From: Allacma fusca
Lineage: Eukaryota; Arthropoda; Collembola; Symphypleona; Sminthuridae
DNA length: 64,000 nucleotides
Direction of reading: 5' to 3'
Assembly (NCBI GenBank): GCA_947179485.1
Contig: OX359245.1
Location: 60,561,067 to 60,625,066 of the forward strand
Below, piece after piece: positions 53,721-64,000 of the stretch; positions within the stretch are counted from its first letter, which is position 1; the number at the start of each line of letters is the position of its first letter. The position numbers and the translations under genes were made by a program. The notes below the pieces were generated by a model that was given only the letters and a program-made list of their open reading frames with translations, did not search any database and was not told the DNA's origin.

Positions 53721-56700
53721 CCGGATTCCTCAAAAGTTTTCAAGTTTAATTTTAACACTGTCCAGAAGTTTCAATGTAATTACCCTCAAAACTTGTAAAG
53801 TGAATCCAAATGCAAAATTACTTTCAAAAACACCTAACGCTCTAGCTACCATGTGATGAAATATGAATTAATCAACTTAACGAAAAGCTATATTTCAAAA
53901 GAGGCTGAAAGATATTTATTTACAAGAGCAAGTTTCTAGCAGAGCAGTTGAAATCGAAGTGTATTGAGAATGGGAAAGGGCTTTGTATTTTTACAGGAAA
54001 GCCGAGTAGGAAAAGTGAAATGCATTCTAAAAGGGTCCAGTTGAAACTGGCTTCATATTTGTGAGTCATGCGTATAAATACTCTAAGCCCTTTTCCTGGA
54101 ACTCACATTAGTCATACCTGATGAGGCTAAAACTCGACAAGGTACTTTGAGCCATACAATAAATATACATGCTGCATATGAAATTACAACAATGGGATAT
54201 TTTAGATAACAATTACCTATATCAATGACATACTAGGATTACCAAGGATCATAGCAAGAGGATAATCTCAATAAGGGATCATTCAACTATTACAGACAAA
54301 ACAAACTTCGAAATAATTTAGGATTACTAATGTTACATCACAAGTAGTAATACCTATATTGTTCCTTATTGATAGTTACAAATTATATTCTTTAAAAAGT
54401 TGATGCCAAAAAATCATTGTCCTATTTATTTTACAGGTTTTACATTTAAAACAGGAAGGAAGCAAAGGAACAAATATTTGTTGAAGTCATCTGATATACT
54501 AGTTCTGATAAATGGACATAATTGGAAACTTTTAAATTTATCTTTTATTTAATAAGTTCTGGGGCACACGTTCTGCAATCGTTAATTTGCCTATTTTATT
54601 CCTTTTTGGGGTTTGGTGGAAATGGCAGGTGTACCTCACTCTTTTTGAGTTGCTCTGCCAGTCCTTTTCGCACGAATCAGAATAGCACTTGGAATCCAAC
54701 AGGTGAAGGCACAGTACGAGTCCGAAACTACGACGCAATAATGAGATCGTCATTAGTAGGGTACCCATGATGCTGTGTGAACACTAATAAGGTGTAGAGG
54801 TGCTTTCTAGCAGTTTTTGGATCAACGGGGCTCTCAAAATGACCTGGGCTTGGGCGTGGGTTGTGATAGTGTGAAATAATTTAGCAACCGCTACGGCAGC
54901 GTGGGAAGCTCATTTACTTTCCTCCAAATATTCAATAATCTATTCATAGAAGCACAAAAAGTCAGTTTATTGTAGCATGTTCACATGTAACGGGCGTTTT
55001 CTTTAAAAGTTAAGTCCGCTAAGCTCAACTACGTTTTCGTTATCCCGGATAACATTATTGCACTAGCAGTAAAGCCATCCGCAAATGCGGATGATTACTG
55101 AAGTTACTCACGGCGACAATAACTTCTAACAAATTAAAACATTTCTTGGTAGACACAGTTACGTGTGGAAGCGCCATTTCCTTCACCTAGCACTTCCCCT
55201 TGGTCGTCTTCCGCGTTAATAACTTCTTTAACATTTTCGTTCGAAATTGCTCGGGAAAAACAGGCCACCGGCTTCGCCAATATAAAATACATACATACTG
55301 CAAATAAGGCCGTTAGTTAACTCTTGTGGTATTTGGTATTCCCAACGGCAAAACAGAAGGAGGGAATTTAGGAGGAAGACCGAAGATTAAATTTTTAATA
55401 ATAATAAAAATTAAAAAAGAATAATGCTAAAAATTTTGAATTACCTTTTGTTGACTTGAACAGGATTAAGTTGTAGTAACACTTGGTTACCATATCGTTA
55501 GCGTGATTATAATTTAAGCCTGTCCCAGTCAACAAAAAAAATTAATATCCATCCGCAAATGCGGATGGTAACTTAATGTGTACTATACTGTCGCTCTTCA
55601 GCACAGCTCATTGGCGCCCGAGTGTCTCATCGTCTCATGTAATGGGACGGCATGAAGTTTCAATTTTGACGACAGCCTTCTTTCAATTAGTAGTTTGATA
55701 TATGCCCGAATAACACTTCATCCATGTATGTAATTGTAGTTTTGAAAGCATTTTCAAATCGTGCATTCAACTAATACCGTGGATAATATCAGCACTACTT
55801 TATAATTGCTAGCAACAATCGTTGTCTCCGGAAGTTAAGTTAATAAATAGTTATAGCTTAGAGGAGGGTAGTTAAAGGGAGTTATTCTCTCCAGGATTCT
55901 ATGTTCGTGTATTTCTATCCTTGAATTCAGACAGTCAGTTCTAGTAATGAGATCTAGAATCAATATTAGAGATGCTGCGAATAGGTATTACTTGACTTTG
56001 ACTTTAATTTGTGGACGATTGTCAGGACCAGCTATGTTTTGTTTTCACCCTAGCCCGCACAAGAGTGGCCAGCCTGTAAATGCATCCCTTGGCATAGGTC
56101 GATGAATTAATTATGGGAATTGTACTACAACATTTCCTTCATACTGTGATATTAATATTAGATAAGTCACTTTAGTTTGCTTGTTAACTATAGAGGTAAT
56201 ATAATGTAACAACTTTATTACTTCAAATCAGCACAGTGCAGAACCTTGATTTCCAGTGACACAAAATATAGGTACATTATATTGCTCACCGTGTATGGAT
56301 GGATGTATGTACGTTGTCACCTTGCATGTTTCTATTTGATATTGTATTTTCATCAGCGTTATGATGCCTGGTTTGTGATTACTGTCTACGTCAAGGCTAC
56401 GTGCGCTCTTATCAATCGTCTATTCTTGTCACCGTTGTTCGTTGAAAAATTAAGGGTTCTCAAGTATAGGTTAAATACTGAATCCAGCATTATGTACCTA
56501 TGGAATTAATAACATAAACTATAATAATTATTAATAATCTAAAAGAATTGTCTAATCTTTTCCCATCTCCCAACTTAGTTGTAATAAATTATTACAATTC
56601 TGGTTATATAACTGCGGTCTCTTTGCAAATAATTACTCTAGCGAACTTATTTATGAGTATAATTTATTACTGTAAGTATAAAATTGCTTAATATAAATAA

Positions 56701-56773
56701 AAGACATTTTAAATACAATCAGTATTTTATTTTACTTTCGATTACTTTGCAATCATGTATACAATTGTGCTTG
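53721..56773. other. Non-genic stretch with two copies of a perfect palindrome
   Basis: CATCCGCAAATGCGGATG occurs at 55076-55093 and 55550-55567, each able to form an 8-bp stem with a two-base centre. No gene is supported; an 87-codon frame at 56246-56509 has no features. Confidence 0.5.
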
Positions 56774-58282
56774 TTAAGTTAAGCTGTAGTTGCCAAATTG
56801 TTTTGTTTCAGCATCAGGGCCTCTGAATTGGACCAACACAATCAAGTAAGTTGTTACAGCCCCAAGTACCTGAAATTCATAAACCAAAGCATTATTGGGG
56901 TTGAGAATAAAATATATTTGCAGGCATATTGGTTACAAAGCTTACAACTGTAAGTAAAGGTCGATCCAATACAAAGAAGTTGCCAGGTGAGATACTTGGA
57001 GGGTTGTTCGAAAAACGTATTGACAGTAAGAGAATCTGAAATTAATAATTTAAACAACATCCATTTGAACTTCAAATTGATTATCACAAAATTCAAGTCA
57101 GGTGAATTGAGCTATAAAATCATTCTCACGTTCAAACATAAGTGAGTTTCACTGATTTACCTTTTGCCGTAGTTCCAAGGCCACATGTTGCAATGGCACG
57201 TCCTCCAAACTCAATCCCAACTTCTTCGCATTGTTGATCAGTTTTGCTGATGCAGTCCCAAAATGAAATAAACTAATTCCATACAGGAAAATCGGAGTGG
57301 CCGTTACAATGCATATAATTAGTGAAAATTGTTCCATTTCCCAAACGCAAATATACAGGTATGTAAAGAAACTGTACACCACTATCTTGGAAACGCAAAT
57401 AAATGTTTCTATGACTAAAGAAGTACCAAAATGGTCATTATACATTTTCACAGCTTTCTCGATACTGCATATTAAAGTCAAGCAATCTTGTAAAGGGCTT
57501 TGGGAGAATTTCAGGTTGGGATTACTTGTACTTAAAATTTTTGTTGTACTGATCGTTTCCGAAAAATTTGCCGTTATATTTAGCAATTGTGTCCCAACTA
57601 GTTTAAAGCAAAGGGAATACAGTTTTACAAAAGTCAGAAGCCAATATCTGTGAAGGGTGTGGAGATAGGCTGAAATCAAAAATTGCAAATAGAACAAAAT
57701 TGCTGCGTAAACAGAAAAGCTAAAGTGAGAAATTCCATCATCCGACTTATATATTTTGTCTAAATTTACGACCAAAACTGCAAAACTGTAAATAACAAGA
57801 GGAATTGCAAATGCCAGAAAATTCAGCAGGTATTGGCGAGGTAGGGAATCGAACATTTTCTTTTGCTGCTGGTCTTTTAAAATCCCTAGAATTTCTATTT
57901 CAGTCCAGAGCTCGACATGGTTTTTCCAGAATAAAGCTGTTTTTCGGGCAACTGCAATTCCATGCACACGAAAATAAATACTGGCCAGTGGTGTTATAGT
58001 CGCTTCAATTGAATTTGCAAGCACCTCGACGGAATGATTTATTCCAAAACTGGATTCAATGGATCGTCTATTAAGGAAAAGGTACGCAGCACCAGCCACT
58101 GACGTCAAAGCTAAAATGGAACAGTAAATTGTTGAGAAATGAAATTCTCGGAACTTTAGTTTGCCATTATGAATATAATGTGGAACGTATCCAAGACAAC
58201 GTGATGATAAGAACGGCCATTTGATTACTTTTAGCAATCTCTTTTCCATTGTATCTTGTCGGTCCAAGAATTGTATTCCCAT
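56774..58282 (-). CDS. Gustatory receptor family chemoreceptor, three exons, 435 aa
   Basis: A multi-pass chemosensory ion-channel receptor of the arthropod gustatory receptor family, expected in the plasma membrane of sensory neurons. The exons are 58282-57161, 57035-56946 and 56869-56774. All junctions are GT/AG and in phase 0, as is usual for the C-terminal introns of this family. Several hydrophobic helices run through exon 1. Exon 2 ends FFVLDRPLLTV. Exon 3 begins VLGAVTTYLIVLVQF, the family's TM7 signature (TYhhhhhQF), and stops 16 codons later. The predicted length is within the usual 370-480. The start is at the first ATG (58282), but an ATG twelve codons on (MEKRLLK) is equally plausible. 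Ligand unknown. No neighbouring receptor is seen, so it is not in a visible cluster. Confidence 0.92.
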
Positions 58283-59590
58283 TTATTTTACCACGTGTAA
58301 CAAAATTGTCCAGACTGTTTCACAGTATTAAAATATTTAGACCTTGTTTTCAGCCCTCCCGGAATTTTCGAACCTTCAACGCTGTGCTTCTCTCTATTGC
58401 AATCAATCTAGTGTTGAACTGTCGCGGCAGTTATTAGAAAATTTATCATTCTTTACTCAGAGGGATGGGTGACAATAATTTTGAATGATTCTTTACCATG
58501 AAACCAAGCACTGTCTATATATCATCCAACATTTTTTAGCATGTACATATGTACATATATGCTCAGCATCGGCACAGTGTAGAGATGATAATAAATTCAA
58601 TAAAGTGTAGCCTATCTCTTACTCTTCGTAAAATCATAATGTTTCTAATGTCAATATGGGCAGTAGTTCGATGACAGCTGCGTAAATCTAATTTATGTAA
58701 TGTCTTTTTCATTACTCGTATACAAATTATTACAAATAACTTGGTCGTTCAGGTGTCTGCATTCGCGAAGACTAATTTTCATCCCCCATCTCCCATGAGG
58801 ACAAAGTGTCTGGCCAAGTTCATAGAACTGAAGAAGAAGAAATCAATCGTAAAATCCCTTGCCTGCCACAAATGTTGTTTGATTGCATGATAACGTTTAC
58901 TTCTGAAGCATGTTTATGCTTTGTCGTGTTTTTGCTCAATAGGTAAATAATGTAATTTAATAATCCACGCTCATACCATGCAAAAACATTGCGTATTTTC
59001 CCGCGCTCAACCACGGATTCGTTCGGGGGGGGGGGGGTACAGTACATACAGATAATTGTAATATATGCAGGGTTACCATAATTATTTCCCATTAAAACTA
59101 ACTCACATAAGGACAGATTCGATTTGATATAAAATTTAATTCACACACGTGTTCGCACACTTCAGTATGACTAAGCAAAGTCCATTTGATTAGAACGTTA
59201 ATTTTTGTGTTCTCATAGAAAATTTGTTATAGACATTTGTGACCCCCATTACAAAATATTTCTATGGGTTTTACAAGAAGCTTTCAGATGAGTTTATAGG
59301 CTGAGAATTCTAGAGATGATTGGACGGGACAGTGATCAAGGACGGTATTGATATAATTGTCAAAGAGTGCAATTCAGAAAGATGCGAATATGGTTTGAAT
59401 TTCTTTGTCACTTCACTATGAAAGACATGACTGCTACAAAATATTTCAATGTACTGGGCCTGTAACAAATTTATTGGGTTTCATTTTCATTCAAGAACAA
59501 CCGTTCGTCTATAAAATTTGGGAAAGTCATCCAAGTATATGCGAGGAAAGACGGTTTTAGAAGAACCTAATTCTGAATACAGATAGATAT
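58283..59590. other. Non-genic stretch
   Basis: The promoter side of the gustatory receptor gene; no specific element is recognised. A G-run lies near 59026. Confidence 0.45.
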
Positions 59591-59667
59591 TGTCGCTGAA
59601 GAGCAAAATGGTCTAAGTGCTGTCCAAGAGCATGCTCACATATTCCATTTTGCATCTTCAGAGCTGA
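59591..59667. repeat. ~77-bp hairpin-forming dispersed repeat, copy 2
   Basis: The arms TCGCTGAAGAGCAAAATGG and CCATTTTGCATCTTCAG are nearly complementary. The unit is the inverse-orientation counterpart of 36008-36084, and conservation includes the loop-side CTAAGTGCTGT. Confidence 0.65.
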
Positions 59668-62600
59668 TATTCAATCCGTAAATATCGAAGGACAAAGTTT
59701 CAGGATAGATTTCTCGCCTTGCGTTTTTATAATTTTTTTTTTTAAATTATGGAATAAGAATAATTTTTTACACTTTAACAAAATTATTCTTTCATTGTAA
59801 CCCTGAATCAACATTACACTAATTGCTACAATGAATGCAACTTTGAATCACATTTTGGATAAATTGGAAATTTTATGGCCAAATGCACTTTCAAAATAAG
59901 ATAGTGCGACATTTTTGAGCTTTGCTAAATAAAAAAAAATGATTTTAGTTTCTGCCATATATGATGGGTCAGTTTTTTCGGGGGGTACACATCTATGATT
60001 GCACCCCTCTGATATCTGAGTAGAGGTAATAATGTAAACCCCCTCTGTTCAACCCATCCCCGTGGTTGAGTTATTGTGTATTTTGTTTATGTCTGCAGAA
60101 TAATGGTTAATAATACATACTTGCATCAGCAATGTCACAATGGTGGTAGTATAATTCATCAATTGAAAGAACTTTGCGAAGAAATGTAATAGAAGCAATT
60201 CTATAAAAGGTCAAGCAAATTATAAACCGCAACGCTGAGAAATTCAGGATCAAGGTGAGAAGGTTGGGAAGGCGCTGAGTTGGAGGAATTTTTCATTCTT
60301 TCAATTTACTCTGCAGGCTCCGGTTATTATTAATTTGTCTTCAATAGTTGCTTACAGTGCAGCAGGATGTATGCATTGAACGCGTTTAAATTTGTGAGTA
60401 TTTGCATAATCAGAGTATGAAAGAGCTGTTAATAAGACGTCTTTGCACTTGCACGACCCATATGCATTGCATTCTTACAAAGCACACATGTAAACCATTT
60501 GAAGAGTATTACTACTTTACACTTTAGGGGAACATACGAATGTTTCCATGCAAATATAATTGTTTCCTTTATTTAATATTTACAATTTCAATTCAAATTG
60601 TCCTAGTAAATTTCTCATCTTATATTCAGCTGCAAAGAATTTAACAAAATTTAACTTCAAAATGGCACGTTTCAGGAGGTTTTAATATTTCATAGTGTTG
60701 TCGAATATTTCTACATTTTAAGGAAAGGGTAAACATTTACCTGCAAAATTTGGTTACCAAAATTGGGCATATAATGTTATATTACTTGTTAGCTGTATTT
60801 GCATTAGTCTTACGGTCCCTCTATATTTTCGGCCCCTACTACACGTTCTCTGATTATCATTTATGAAAGGGTATGTAGTATACTGGTATTTAGTAAATGT
60901 AGATTAAGGTTAATAGCAACATCTTATTGTTAGCTGGCCATTTAATTTTGACTAGGTAGCAGTTTTAAATTTCAGATACAGTTCCCTGTAACGACACTCT
61001 ATGAGCATACAACTGTGTCCCTATAAGGAAATTTCCAAGAACTTCCCACGCGTTTATATTGTGCTGGAAATACTCAGTGTCTTCATAAAGTGGAAATGTT
61101 GCTTCATAAGGAGAGTCCTAGTGGAGAGAGTAGACGGGATGCTTTGGGTAAGCAAAAGGTTACAAGAGGTTACCTTATAGCTTTAGAAGTGTCTGTGGGA
61201 AAAATGCCAAGATTGAACTATGGGAGGATTAACATGTACTGCCATACTACTGTAACTATTGTACATTTCTTGCTTTTGATGTCCTTGGTTACACATGTAC
61301 AGCGTTATGGATTAGTTCATTTTTTTGAAACGAGGGTATACGTGGCTTTTATTCTTGCACATTTTTTACAAAATTTAACTTGTTGAAATTGTATGAATAT
61401 GCCAAAAAGGTATTTTACTAGATCATTTTTACCAGACTTCCAATTTTCCAAACACTAAAACTTACTCCAGCCCAACACGCAACAAAAGACACCCCTCATT
61501 TAATTGGACCCAAAAATTCTTCTTCTTTGGTATTCATCCGTTCATTATTTCGTTGGCTGTTCACAACAATAGGCTGGACATTCATGCATCCGTTCATCGA
61601 ATATTCCCTGCTTTCATCACGCTCATTTCGCGCTCATTAGTTTGAAGATATGAAGGCCCATGAGAAGCAAGTAGTACACGAAATAAATATCTCCTCCAAG
61701 AATCTTATCCCCGAAGTAAATAACCATATACGGCATGCTCTAACACACGGACACAATTCCAGACATCTCTTCAATAATTAAAAATAAAATGACTAACGCG
61801 TTCACAACGTTTTCTTTAATCGTCTTAATTCCCTATGATTCACACTAATTTGCATTCCAGCTATCGTTTTTGCTAGTCGTACATATTAACGCATAACTCA
61901 CAAACAAAATTTTTTTTTCGAATAACTACATATGTATATGGAGTTCCAAGTCTTTCAATTTGTTAGCGTTGCAAGCTCTAGAACTTTAGAGAATCGGTAG
62001 TAATTTTTAAGTTATGTTTTGGTGTATTTCGGCGGAACTCAGAAACCAAAAACAAAATAGAATTTTTCTTGTGAGTATTTTGGAAAAATTCGACTTTATT
62101 TGCGTTATGAATATGAGAGTTAACAAAATTATAGATTTAAAAAGATTAATGGCAATAATATACAACTTAGAGAGCCTGTGCAACCACATGAATTTTATTT
62201 CTAAATACTGAACAAATGTCCAGAATTGTATCGTGGATAATACATGTGGTATCGGATTATTTACTTCATGGATAAGATTCTCGGCAGGGATATAATTTTA
62301 GGGGACAACTTCCATCTCATACAAAGGCATGCATAAAAAATCCTTCGGAACTTCATGGCAAGAAATTAACCCAAGCAATACTCACAATCAGCTCACTTTC
62401 ACTACGTTCATCATGTATGCGGATTTGGTACTAAGCAGTCGTAAAATTCGTAAGGTATAGTCCTCCATGTGATAAAAGTTGGCTCCACCAAAACCGCAAA
62501 AGTTATTATTACACTGGATTCGATAAAAATTATCTTACGGTGCATGAATTGTGAGCTATTCAGTATTTTATGGGAAATATGGTTGCCTAATTCCATCCTA

Positions 62601-64000
62601 AACTGGCTGCAATGTTGGCAACTAAATGCGAATATATTTTGATGGAAGTTTTTTGTTGTGAAGTAAGTTTTTGAGGAAGCGCTTGTACTTAGATTTTAAG
62701 TAAATAGTTTATTTTATTCACAAATTTAATAGTTCGTCTTATTTTGCATTTTAGCAGGTAAAATTAATATTAGCATTCAATTAAATTTTTTAGACAGGTC
62801 AACTTTAATGAAAATATATAATTTTGGATAAAGACGTCGACGACAAAATATTGACTGCTAAACCGGAGGCGTCCCCCCTGGAAATATCATATCTGATTGT
62901 GGGCATTGGTAAATAACATGCGTATTTGTTTCTTAACCTACTTTATATCAATTTGAAACGGTTTACAGTATTTTAAATACGTTTGTATTACATTGCCGAA
63001 GATGTGCTCTCTTATTTATTATGCTATTAATAGACACATTGGAGCAAATAATTTCCCCTGTCCGGTTTTATAAGGACGTTAAAGGAAGAAAATATTTCAT
63101 ACTAGCGATTTTGTTGGAAATTTTCATAAAGGTTTTATAAAAGTTGCATTTCCCTAGTTCTTCCCTAGAATTTGCGGTCACAGGTTCAAAAGATAGAACT
63201 AAATCTACATTTTTGAAGCAGCCAAAACATTAAAAGATTTCGCAAATATCCATCACTTCGCGTTGTAATTCCAGTTATTTTAGGAATCATTTGAACATTG
63301 GATCCTGAAATTACATTTGGAAAAACGTGAATGAAAATTGTGGCAAAAACAGTGATTTGAATAAATTTATAGACCTTATATGAAAAATTTCAATACCAGA
63401 ACTTCTTCCTATACTCCACAACTTCATACTTTCAACCCCGACAGAGATTAATCTTTATTCTTAAATAGCTTCTTTTGCTTTTTATGTGAAGCTCCATATT
63501 TTGTCAGCTTTTCCCTTGCACATATTTGGCTGCTGGACAAGTTCATTAAAATTACTACAATTTAATCCACAACTTTTTAAAAAACAGTTACTCGATAATG
63601 AAAAATATTTAAAAATAGTAAAATATTTAAAAAATTCCGACTTTGCTTCCCGTCTGTGACCTTTGCTATGACTGCAAATTTTGAGTATGGTAATGAAATG
63701 AATCTTGGAAAATCTACTATAAATGTTGCTATGCTTCAGTGCTTCTTGAGTATCACCTCATTTATGTGGGATAGGATAGGATAACCAGCAAATATTTAAA
63801 AATGTAGGATATTATGAACTGATATCTACAATGAGTGGCTTATTTTTATAGTACAAATAGAGCTAGCGATTTGGATGTTTCTCAACCAGCATGGCAAGGG
63901 AAGATTCTTATTTACAAGGCAGTTTCATGTTGTCATATGCAGATAAATGATCACCGAGGGAATACTTACGGTCAGCCAGTTATTGAAGAGTGCCCGGGCA
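59668..64000. other. Non-genic stretch
   Basis: No supported gene or clear repeat. Frames at 61090-61386 and 62014-62211 show no motifs and no plausible splice structure. Confidence 0.5.

Noticed and set aside
57297-57653. 118-codon plus-strand frame
   Set aside because: Antisense shadow of gustatory receptor exon 1.

Overview
This is nuclear DNA of an animal, almost certainly an arthropod. It is AT-rich and intron-bearing, and it holds a three-exon chemoreceptor of the insect/crustacean gustatory-receptor type, an eight-exon mitochondrial acyl-CoA dehydrogenase gene, and many transposon remnants. I cannot fix the species; a springtail or another non-model hexapod would fit, but that is a guess. 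No rRNA, tRNA gene, CRISPR array or bacterial operon is visible.

Layout. Positions 1-6.6 kb are non-genic with two inverted-repeat (MITE-like) elements. Positions 6.6-12.8 kb hold a badly decayed BEL/Pao LTR element (element 2, minus strand), with Env, integrase, RT and protease/RT-start remnants and an inverted Env-like piece. Positions 12.8-27.2 kb hold a large, young and apparently intact BEL/Pao element (element 1, minus strand): two 446-bp LTRs, a GC-rich leader, small upstream reading frames that look spliced, and one uninterrupted 3502-codon polyprotein frame. Element 1 sits inside the LTR of element 2, flanked by a 116-bp direct duplication. Positions 27.5-28.6 kb hold a truncated older relative of element 1. 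The rest is a mostly non-genic stretch with an hAT-type MITE near 30 kb, the acyl-CoA dehydrogenase gene (36.75-41.1 kb, plus strand, with a 1.5-kb pogo-like MITE in intron 5), more MITEs (42-47.4 kb), an LTR-like pair (50 and 53 kb), and the gustatory receptor gene (56.8-58.3 kb, minus strand).

The standout is the element 1 polyprotein. In order it reads Gag, aspartic protease, reverse transcriptase, RNase H, integrase, then a complete seven-transmembrane class-A GPCR domain of Tre1/Moody-like appearance, then a two-part phlebovirus-type glycoprotein. The GPCR and both glycoprotein parts are each preceded by a signal-peptide-like segment, so the host signal peptidase could cut the product into separate membrane proteins. 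The membrane anchor of the last glycoprotein lies in the -1 frame, just after a TTTAAAA slippery heptamer. A decayed relative in the same window goes from integrase to Env with no room for the GPCR. I know of no described LTR retroelement that carries a GPCR. This looks like capture of a host receptor by an endogenous-retrovirus-like element.
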